Assembly: GCF_000003815.2 (NCBI RefSeq)
Contig: NW_023365793.1
Location: forward strand, 186,111-250,110
Source: Branchiostoma floridae
Taxonomy: Eukaryota; Chordata; Leptocardii; Amphioxiformes; Branchiostomatidae
Direction of reading: 5' to 3'
DNA length: 64,000 nt
Part shown: positions 54,640 to 64,000 of the stretch, piece by piece
Layout: each line of letters opens with the position of its first letter
Numbering within the stretch: position 1 is the first letter of the stretch
Made by a program: the position numbers and the translations under genes
The notes under the pieces: model-generated
What the model saw: only the letters and a program-made list of their open reading frames with translations
Database searches by the model: none
What the model was told of the DNA's origin: nothing

Positions 54640-55270
54640 TATACAATTCAAAGGAAGGAATTTTGCCAGTGTGCGGGTAAACTCCCCACTTGATTGTATG
54701 ATCGTCTACTTTCTGGCTATCCCCCTGACGGTATTGAAAAGAGCCAAACCATGGTGGGACATCAGACTGCGACTAATGGATTTTTCCCGACTGACCACCG
54801 TCTATATTGTCAGATACGAGCTTTTCAGAGTCATACCAGGGTCACGATAACTTCGATACGGATGTTCCGGACCGGACGATGATTTTCCGTATCACACAGG
54901 CTTCCATCGACTACTAAGTATAGAAAGCACTCCACATGATTTTTCTCGAATGGATGTCTTTCAAGATTGAAACAATGTGGCAAATTTTATCCTTCTTATT
55001 ATTTTATCCTTATTATTTTCGGCCGTCGGGCGATCCGACCCGTGGTCTGTCTGGTACCTCGTGTAATAGTAAAAGTATATAGTATTCGATGTTCAACTTA
55101 ACAGTCTTTGACTGCTCTTCTTGCAATCGATTGTTTCTGATGTTGTAATTATATGTACATGTTTATCCCGTAGTACATATTTGAATGGAGCAAAGGTATT
55201 CCACAGAAGAGTTCTCTGAAATAAAAACAAAATGACGCATTTGACTACCAATTCAATTTTTCGGTCATGT
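54640..55270. promoter_or_regulatory. Upstream region of the death-domain gene
   Basis: The 5' flank of the minus-strand start codon. No TATA box was seen at a fitting distance. The GC content is moderate, and no divergent gene is recognised. A transcription start cannot be placed from sequence alone. Confidence 0.3.
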
Positions 55271-55274
55271 GACG

Positions 55275-55785
55275 TTCCACTCCAGAAGGGAGTATTGTTT
55301 TCCAGTAGATAATGTGTCAATGAATACATAATCAGCCGAATTTTGTGGAATTCACCTTGGGATGAATTATGCGACGTGTGTTTTATAAAACAATAATGAC
55401 ACTCACTAAACCCATGCAGACCCTACCTATGCATTCCTTACACGCATAGACACTTTGTTTATCGTACATATTTTCGGAATAAATGAGGTACGCTAAGCAC
55501 ACCGAGAAGGCAAATTGCTCATAAGATAGCAAAGAATACAAGAACAAGACAAGATTTATTAGCGAACCTGAAATTAGTTTTGTGACCTTACCTAAAAGTT
55601 TTGCATTGTATTCAGCCATAGGATTAATTCAATTAGAGGGTACTTGGGGAGTTTAGTAGAACATTGAATGCTTTTGAGGCATGTGGAGCAACTGGGTACT
55701 TTATCGTATAATGTGAAGTAGTATACAGTTATCACTTCCTAAAATTTATATCTATCGGAAAATAACACTCCTGTGTGGAGTGGAA
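55275..55785. mobile_element. MITE with ~30-bp terminal inverted repeats
   Basis: TTCCACTCCAGAAGGGAGTA then TTGTTTTCC at 55275-55303 is complementary, with a few mismatches, to GGAAAATAACACTCC then TGTGTGGAGTGGAA at 55757-55785. The interior is AT-rich with no coding frame. A related end occurs near 39009. Target duplication not evident. Confidence 0.7.
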
Positions 55786-55789
55786 TGCC

Positions 55790-56930
55790 CATTTAATTGT
55801 ACACATGAGTCATTATGTATTAGTAAAGCATCTGTGAAGTTCACTTAATATATTCTTCAAGAGCTAATGAGAAAACCTTTTATAAGACAAATTGATATAA
55901 CTTTGGAATTCAATATTTGAGTTGAAACTAAACTACGCAATGTGTTTCATTTTCCACTGCACATGTTAAATGTCTGGCAGATGATATACCGTTACGCCCA
56001 TATTATCTGAGTCCCTCTTATTATATGAACCTATTTATTCTGAACAGCCACCAAGTTTCCATAACAACTATTTATTTATTGTTTTACTTTATTGGTTAGG
56101 TCAACCTCTCTCTCTTTGCAGCCAGGGGCTGCATTGGAAGGAGCGTACAATAGGCGGGGCTAAATCGCAAGGGTCTGAAATGGCAGCCTGTATACAGCGC
56201 CTAATGATCTCAATGTAACAGTGATTTCTCGCCCCAGTTGCTGCAAAGGACTGTAGGTTTTAAACCACATACAACGGGTAGAGCCTCTACTCTTAACGAT
56301 AAGTGCGTTGGGTGTGGCTCTCCGCAAACACGGGACCTCCATTTAACGTCCTATCGTGGGACGTCCCTCTACATTATGTATTTTCAAGACAAAATTAAGT
56401 ACGATTGATCTTTGATATAATGGATTCCAAAATGGACTCCATATTGGATTTGGAATAATCCCAACCCAATATGGATTTTTAAAACTTTGACTCACTCCCA
56501 TACGATAATGGACACTTCCGGAAGACCCTATGCAAAATGGATTCTTCATTGTTACACCTTTTCCTCCTGTAGTGCCAGGGCTACCTCTATAATAAGACAA
56601 GAACCCAAAATATACATTTTCGGTATGAAAATTTCCAAAAGTTCACACAAAATTTATGATTTTAAGGTAGTAAATGGCAAAACTGTGAAGGAAGTCCTGT
56701 GGGCACATTTCCTATATACCGTGATACTGTGATTTTCAAAGGTTGAACTGGGTCTAGAACTGTAGGTTTAGTTTTACCCGGTCGTCAGGGAAGCATTCGT
56801 CATCTAAATGTACACATAGCTATATACCTGCTGACTAAACTGTCGTATGTTGTGGGGCGTCAATGAGGTTGCCACGACAGGTTGAAATCCTCTCGAGAGC
56901 GTAGTGCAGAAAAAACGATCACTGTTACAT
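55790..56930. other. No supported gene
   Basis: Near 56417-56480 several ATGGATT and CCATATTGG motifs form short inverted pairs. The segment 56745-56800 resembles part of the 1.2-kb unit downstream (AGGTTGAACTGGGTCTAGAAC). No exon recognised. Confidence 0.4.
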
Positions 56931-59240
56931 TATTCTAACATTGCCTAGAAAATTAACGCATTATTTCATTACTCGAAGCTACTTGTGGATGTCAGTAAAA
57001 CTAAAATTCCCTCCCAGACATTTCCGACCCCACCGTTATACTCGGAGGTTAAAGGTTAGACTGGGGCTCGAACAGTCCGTCTGGTTTTACCCAGTCGTCA
57101 GGGACTTCCCCCGCCCGGGATTTCCACCTGCTGACGTGGCCGTGTAAGGTGCATACATTGTATCTGTCTGTGCTGATGCCGATTTTCACTGGAGCCAAGA
57201 TATTACTTGTAGCTAACTAAAGTAAGGGTTTGCCCATATAAAGCAAAGAACTTTAAGTCGCATCTTTGGCAATTGTCACCTTCGTGGTCTCTTAAAAGCA
57301 TCGAAATCACGTGCTATCTAGTCGTATTTTTACGCGCGCGGCATTTACGAAAATAGTTCTTAGCCGTAAAAACAGAAGTTCTAAAAGCACTCACATGTAA
57401 TGCCCCACACAGTTTTCTTTTACAGAGGACTTGCAAGTCTGACCTGTTCAACTGTACACATCTTACGCTAAACGGTCAAACCTAGCGATGCCCCGCACGA
57501 CTGGAAGTAGGAATATTACAGGTGGCCACAGTTTATATACCGTGTGAGAAGGGGGTTTCCCGTGGGCTGTTCCATTGGTGAAAAACAATTTAAAGGGCTC
57601 TATATATCGCGGTGTTACTTGGTAAACACATGCGGAAAACTTGTCTTTCACCGTTTCGTACCCGTATATTTGAATGACGGGAGGACAGAAGGCCCCCTTC
57701 GAAAATTTATGACAATTTATAACATTTTCTCACCCACAAAGCCTCCAAAATGGTACAGGCCAGCATTGCGACATATCGGATATATGTCAGGTGATCGTAA
57801 TGTCGTCATGGGAATCCCCAAACCTGGTTTTATTGCGCATATCGATATAAAAACTAACGCTAGTTCACGGGACTTCCATTGGTTTGGGGCATTATCCAAG
57901 AATGTATTGGCGCTTCAGACTGTCGTGCACGCAACAACATTACATGTCAGTAAACTCCAGGATTACCATGTTCGTGATCATTACTTGTTCGAAACAGCCA
58001 TGAATGTACCTGCTGACCAGACTGTCGCAAGTTGCGGGTTAACCATTCCGTCATGGAATTCCCCTTTGAGTTGTCCAAACACACCCGGACAAAAGTTGCC
58101 AAGGCAAGTCGAAGTCTGACATACTTTGTGCAATATAAGTGTTTCCACATTGCCTACAAGATTAACCCGTACTTGATCACTTGAAGCTACTAAAAAAAAT
58201 TGAAATTCCCTGCAAGACATTTACGATCCCACCGTTATACTCCGAGGTTTAAGGTTGGACCGGGACTCGAACAGTCCGTTTGGCTTTAAGCAGTCGTCAG
58301 GGACTTCCCCCGCCCGGGATTTCCACCTGCTGACGTGGCCGTGCAATCTACCTGTGCTGAAGCCAATTTCCACTGGAGCCAAGATATTACTTGTAGCTGA
58401 CTAAAGTAACGGTTTGCCCATATGAAGGAAAGAACTTTAAGTCGCATATTTGGGAATTGCCACCTTTGTGGTCTATCAAAAAGCATTAAAAAAACGTGCG
58501 ATCTAGTTGTATTTTTACGCGGCAAATACGAAAATAGTTCTTAGCCATATAATAGTAGTAGTTCAAAAAAGTACTCACACGTATACTTTTACAGCGGACT
58601 TGCAAGTCTGACCTGTTCAGCTGTACACTTTTTTTTCGCTAAACGGTCATCACTACCAATGCCCCCGCCCGGCTAAAAAGTAGGAATATTACAGGTGGCC
58701 AGTTTATATACCGTGTCAGAAGGGGGTTTCCCGTGGGCTGTTCCACTAACGAAAGGCAATTTAAAAGGCTCAATATATCGCGGTTTTACTTGGTAAACAC
58801 ATGCAGAAAAGTCGTCTTTCACCGTTCCGTACCTTTAAAATGTAATGACAGAAGGATATGTACCCTTTTTGACAATTTATGACCTTTTCTCATCCACAAA
58901 ACCCCCATAAATGGTAGGCAAGGTGGGCCCACCAAAACCAGTACTGTAAATGCATTTAAGTTCGCGGGGATTTAATTTCGCGGTAGTAGTTGCATATTAT
59001 ATATATAACCCAACGCCTAGCTTACGGGACTTTTCCAAAGGTTTGGGGCATTGTCCAAGATGTATTGGCGCTTCAGACTGTCGTGCACGCAACAGCAGTA
59101 CATGTACATGTATAACACTCCAGCCAGTCCAGGGTCACCATTTTCGTGATTATTACTTGTGCGCAACAGCCATGAATGTACCTGCTGACTAAACAGTGGC
59201 AAGTTGTGGGTTTACCATTCCGTCATGCGGGTTTACCATT
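56930..59240. repeat. Tandem duplication of a ~1.2-kb unit
   Basis: Copy 1 (about 56930-58135) and copy 2 (about 58136-59240) share the same order of landmarks. They include ACATTGCCTA-AA-ATTAAC, ACTTCCCCCGCCCGGGATTT, GAGCCAAGATATTACTTGTA, AGAAGGGGGTTTCCCGTGGG and GTATTGGCGCTTCAGACTGT. Copy 1 contains a 191-codon open frame (57544-58119) that copy 2 does not keep, so it is probably not coding. The unit itself is unidentified. Confidence 0.85.
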
Positions 59241-59284
59241 CCGTCATGCGGGTTTGCCATTCCGTCCTTCCTTGGCAGATGTTT

Positions 59285-59700
59285 CATGTAAGACATCACG
59301 AAATCGCCGGCAAGCGCAGCCAGGCTTGCGGGGGTCTGTCGGGGTCGATGCCCGATCGCGCCGTCCATGTGTACGCTACATCATCAAGATGTACGCGTCG
59401 ATAACGTCATGACATTGTCGACAAGCGCAGCCAGGGATACGGGGGCCTGTCGGGGCCCGTGCCCGATCGCGCCGTCCATGTGTACGCTACATCATCACGA
59501 TGTACGCGTCGATAACGTCATGATATTGTCGGCAAGCGCAGCCAGGGATACGGGGGCCTGTCGGGGCCCGTGCCCGATCGCGCCGTCCATGTGTACGCTG
59601 CATCATCACGATGTACGTGTCGATAACGTCACGAAATTGTCGGCAAGCGCAGCCAGGGATGCGGGGCCCATCAAGGTGCATGCCCGATCGCGCAGTACAT
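59285..59700. repeat. 111-bp tandem array, four copies
   Basis: GGCAAGCGCAGCCAGG recurs near 59308, 59420, 59532 and 59643, followed each time by GGGGCC-TGTCGGGG, CCCGATCGCGCCGTCCATGT and ACGCTACATCATCA. GC-rich, period 111-112 bp. The period is a multiple of three, so long open frames arise by chance. Confidence 0.9.
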
Positions 59701-59704
59701 GTGA

Positions 59705-62700
59705 AAGGCGCATCATCGCGTATAAGATGTTGTGCATGGCCGTTCCTACTGGTGTATTACACTATACATATGGTCTAAAATGCCCTGTAGTATTGTAGCA
59801 GGTCTTGCCGCTACAAGGGTATCGGGGCATGCCACTGCTCGTGTGCGGGATGACCTGGGCTTTCCGCCGTAGAAGATATTGTGGTTGATCGTTACGACTG
59901 GTGTGACATTGTACGGATGGTCTTAAATGCCCTGTAGTATTGTAGTATTGTAGTAGATCTTGCCGCTGTGAGGCTAGCGGGGTACACCGCTGCTCACGTA
60001 CGGGGCGACCAGGCCTTTCATGCCGTAAAAGATATTGAGATTGACCGTTTCTATTGATGTATTGCATTATACGTATGGTCTAAAATGCCCTGTAGTAGTG
60101 TAGTATTGTAGTAGGTCTTGCCGCTACGAGGGTAACGGGGCACGCCACTGCTGGTGTACGGGACGACCTGGCCTTTCAGCCGTAGAAGATATTGTGGTTG
60201 GTCGTTTCGACTGGTGTGACATTATACGGAAGGACTAAAATGCCCTGCAGTAGTGTAGTATTGTAGTAGGTCTTGCCGCTACAAGGGTATAGGGGCATGC
60301 CACTTCTCGTGTACGGGACGACCTGGGCTTTCAGCCGTAGAAGATATTGTGGTTGATCGTTTCGACTGGTGTGACATTATACGTATGGTCTAAAATGCCC
60401 TGTAGTAGTGTAGTATTGTAGTAGGTCTTGCCGCTACGAGGGTAACGGGGCACGTCACTGCTGGTGTACGGGACTACCTGGCCTTTCAGCCGTGGAAGAT
60501 ATTGTGGTTGGCCGTTTCGACTGGTGTGACATTATACGGAAGGACTAAAATGCCCTGTAGTAGTGTAGTATTGTAGTAGGTCTTGCCGCTACAAGGGTAT
60601 AGGGGCATGCCACTTCTCGTGTACGGGACGACCTGGGCTTTCAGCCGTAGAAGATATTGTGGTTGATTGTCTCGACTGGTGTGACATTATACGGAAGGAC
60701 TAAAATGCCCTGTAGTAGTGTAGTATTGTAGTAGGTCTTGCCGCTACAAGGGTATAGGGGCATGCCACTTCTCGTGTACGGGACGACCTGGGCTTTCAGC
60801 CGTAGAAGATATTGTGGTTGATCGTCTCGACTGGTGTGACATTATACGGAAGGACTAAAATGCCCTGTAGTAGTGTAGTATTGTTGTAGATCTTGCCGCT
60901 ACGAGGGTAGCGGGGCATGTCACTTCTCGTGTACGGGACGACCTGGGCTTTCAGCCGTGGAAGATATTGTGGTTGGCCGTTTCGACTGGTGTGACATTAT
61001 ACGGAAAGCTAAAATGCCCTGTAGTATTGTAGTATTGTAGTAGATCTTGCCGCTTCGAGGGTAGCGGGGCATGTCACTTCTCGTGTACGGGACGACCTGG
61101 GCTTTCAGCCGTAGAAGATATTGTGGTTGATCGTTTCGACTGGTGTGACATTATACGGAAGGACTAAAATGCCCTGTAGTATTGTAGTATTGTAGTAGGT
61201 CTTGCCGCTACGAGGGTAGCGGGGCATGTCACTTCTCGTGCACGGGACGACCTGGGCTTTCAGCCGTAAAAGATATTGTGGTTGGCCGTTTCGACTGGTG
61301 TGACATTATACAGAAAGCTAAAATGCCCTGTAGTATTGTAGTATTGTAGTAGATCTTGCCGCTTCGAGGGTAGCGGGGCATGTCACTTCTCGTGTACGGG
61401 ACGACCTGGGCTTTCAGCCGTAGAAGATATTGTGGTTGGCCGTTTCGACTGGTGTGACATTATATGGAAGGACTAAAATGCCCTGTAGTATTGTAGTATT
61501 GTAGTAGGTCTTGCCGCTACGAGGGTAGCGGGGCATGTCACTTCTCGTGTACGGGACGACCTGGGCTTTCAGCCGTAAAAGATTTTGTGGTTGGCCGTTT
61601 CGACTGGTGTGACATTATACGGAAGGACTAAAATGCCCTGTAGTAGTATGGTATTGTAGGAGGTCTTGCCGCTACATGGGTAGCGGGGCACGCCACTGCT
61701 GATGTACGGGACGACCTGGCCTTTCATGCCGTAAAAGATATTGAGGTTGACCGTTCCTACTGATGTATTACAGTATACGAATGGTCTGAAATGCCCTGTA
61801 GTAGTGTAGTATTGTAGTAAGTCTTACCGCTACAAGGGTATCGGGGATACACCGCTGCTCACGTACGGGGCGACCTGGCCTTTCACGCCGTCAAAGATAT
61901 TGAGGTTGACCGTTTCTACTGATGTAATACCGTTATACGAATGGTCTGAAATGCCCTGTAGTAGTGTAGTATTGTAGTAGGTCTTGTCGCTACAAGGGTA
62001 TAGGGGCATGCCACTTCTCGTGTACGGGACGACCTGGGCTTTCAGCCGTAAAAGATATTGTGGTTGATCGTTTCGACTGGTGTGACATTATACGAATGGT
62101 CTGAAATGCCCTGTAGTAGTGTAGTATTGTAGTAGGTCTTGCCGCTATGAGGGTAGCGGGGCACGCCACTGCTGGTGTACGGGACGACCTGGCCTTTCAG
62201 CCGTAGAAGATATTGTTGTTGGTCGTTTCCACTGGTGTCACATTATACGGATGGTCTTATTAAAGTGTCCTGTAGTATTGTAGTATTGTAGAATGTCTTG
62301 CCGTTGTAAGGCTAGAGGGGCACGCCACTATTCACATACGGGACGACCTGGCCTCTCTGCCGTAAAAGATACGTGTTTGGCCTTTTGGACTTGAGAGGCA
62401 TTATACACACTCTAAAATGCCCTGTAGTATTGTAGTATTGTAGTAGGTCTTGCCGTTGTAAGGCTAGAGGGGCACGCCACTATTCACATACGGGACGACC
62501 TGGCCTCTCTGCCGTAAAAGATACGTGTTTGGCCTTTTGGACTTGAGAGGCATTATACACACTCTAAAATGCCCTGTAGTATTGTAGTATTGTAGTAGGT
62601 CTTGCCGTTGTAAGGCTAAGAGGGGCACGCCACTATTCACATACGGCGGACGACCTGGCCTCTCTGCCGTAAGAGATATCGTGTTTGGCCTTTCGGACTG

Positions 62701-63285
62701 GTGTGACATTATACAGATGGTCTAAAATGCCCTGTACTATATAGTATTGTAGTATTGTAGAAGGTCTTGCCGTAAGGCTTAAGAGGGTAGCCAGTACTAT
62801 TCACATACGGGACGACCTCGCCTCTCTGCCGTAAAAGATATCGTGTTTGGCCTGTCGGACTGGTGGGATGAAATATAATGGATGGTCTAAAATGTTCTGT
62901 AGTATTGTAGTAGTGGGTCTTGGCGTTGTAACACCAGCGGGGCACGCCACGGCCACTACGGGACGACCTCGCCTCTTAGCTGTAAGAGTTATCGTGTTTG
63001 GCCCGTCGGACTGGTTGGATGCCATTATACGGATGGTGCGAAATGTCCTGTAGTATTGTAGTATTGTAGTACATGAAGTAGGTTGTTGCCGTTGTAAGGC
63101 TAACGGGGCACACCACTGCTTACGTACGGGGCGACCAAGCCTTTCATCGCGGCCGTAAAAGATATCGGGTTGACCGTTCGGACTCGTGTATTACGTTATA
63201 CAAAATGCCTGAAATGCCCTGTAGTAGTGTAGTATTGTAGGTCTTGCCGCTACAAGGGTTACGCGGGGCACGCAATCGGTTACAA
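59705..63285. repeat. ~154-bp satellite, about 23 copies
   Basis: Each unit contains AAAATGCCCTGTAGTA, GTATTGTAGTAGGTCTTGCC, GTACGGGACGACCTGG and GTGACATTATACGG. Copies between about 60230 and 61650 are nearly identical, while copies at both edges diverge, as expected when homogenisation acts in the array centre. Two variants differing in GGGCATGCCACTTCTCGTG versus GGGCACGCCACTGCTGGTG partly alternate. No open reading frame is conserved. Confidence 0.95.
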
Positions 63286-63289
63286 AAAA

Positions 63290-64000
63290 ACCCTGCAACA
63301 ACAGTACCCTCTATAGTGTTTCAGGAAAGTCAGATTTAATTTAACAATGTTGTCATGTAACGTAAAGTTGAATGTTTACCCTTTTTGTACTTCAAACGCG
63401 GAGGCAGATTTGAGTCTGAATTCGAATGTGCAGCACTTGCGTTCGGAACATGGGGCTATCTTCACTCTGCTTCTGCACTGAGTGACTGCCTGCAAAAAAG
63501 TGTTGTGTTATTTTTGTTTGTTTGTTTGTTTTGTTATATCATTTTTAATCCTTGGCGTAATTTTTCGGAGCATCGGATGGGAAACGTGCACATCACAAAG
63601 GTCAGGTATTCATTTATTTATGAATCTTTGTAGTTTGTGTCAAGATTTTATTGTTATAAGTTTCAGCGCATTATGAACTATGTTAACAGCGTTAACGGGT
63701 GGATCTGTTATGATTTTCGGGACTGAAAATATGTAGTATGCGTAGTGATTGGTGTTGATATGATGATATGAATACTAGGCTAAGTATATTGTTTCACAAA
63801 AACGAAAACTGAAAGGTATTAAAATTTAAACGTTACACGTTACACGTTCGATTCTTAGAGTGGGGAGGGGGGCGTAAATACGTTAGATCGCTAAACCTAT
63901 TAAGTATTAGACGTTCTGTGTAGGAAAACTGGGAGGTAATTAAAGCAGATAGCACAACATTTTAGCTAAAAGGCATTCTTACCCTCATCATTAAGAGCTT
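63290..64000. other. No supported gene
   Basis: After the satellite, sequence is AT-rich. An 82-codon open frame at 63385-63633 shows no domain. TTGTTTGTTTGTTTTG near 63513 is simple sequence. The end of the window may cut an unseen feature. Confidence 0.4.

Noticed and set aside
57544-58119. 191-codon open frame
   Set aside because: It lies in the 1.2-kb tandem duplication and the second copy does not keep the frame; composition is not domain-like.
59367-59798. 143-codon frame with a 37-residue repeat
   Set aside because: It is the 111-bp array read in frame; the period is divisible by three, so openness is a by-product.
62464-63025. Minus-strand frames across the satellite
   Set aside because: Translations of the 154-bp repeat with no conservation of frame between monomers.

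Overview
The window is animal DNA, most likely from a lancelet (Branchiostoma-type cephalochordate). Genes are split by GT-AG introns of 0.2-3 kb, intergenic space is full of old transposons, and there is a death-domain adaptor of a kind that is multiplied in lancelets. The species assignment is an inference; nothing here names it. No prokaryotic features, CRISPR arrays or rRNA genes were seen.

Three host genes can be modelled with every exon phase agreeing. (1) A plus-strand gene at 5292-13852 encodes the end of a VWDE-like secreted protein with a von Willebrand factor D domain; its 5' end was not found. (2) A plus-strand gene at 31322-37822 encodes the last three exons of an unidentified, probably coiled-coil protein. 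Its first recognised exon is split by a young, 5'-truncated Tx1/L1-like LINE flanked by a 10-bp target duplication. (3) A complete ten-exon minus-strand gene at 43543-54634 encodes about 1155 residues. It has an N-terminal region ending in two RHIM-like amyloid motifs, a TRADD-N-like domain, a proline-rich linker, a UPA-like domain, a death domain and a C-terminal fibronectin III domain. This gene is the most interesting part of the window. A one-base deficit in a G run breaks its frame just before the TRADD-N-like domain.

Layout. 1-5290: tandem repeats and a LINE fragment. 5292-14100: VWDE-like gene. 14400-24300: a graveyard of nested elements, comprising MULE-like transposase pieces with a LINE 3' end inside, pieces of a multi-copy element protein split by another LINE tail, a Ty3/Gypsy reverse transcriptase remnant, and a duplicated exon-like segment. 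24300-31300: mostly repeats, with a YqaJ-nuclease pseudogene at 27078-28030. 31322-38250: the LINE-split gene. 39700-42460: a 60-bp minisatellite, an orphan first exon with an NRF1-like site, and a THAP/DDE_Tnp_4 transposase pseudogene. 43160-54640: the death-domain gene, whose introns carry a SINE, two short inverted-repeat transposons and a foldback element. 54700-59250: repeats including a 1.2-kb tandem duplication. 59280-63290: a 111-bp array running into about 23 copies of a 154-bp satellite.

The YqaJ and THAP/DDE pseudogenes are probably the two proteins of the ISL2EU/IS4EU class of DNA transposons. Exon limits were read by eye from splice consensus and phase; family names come from motif recognition, not from a search.
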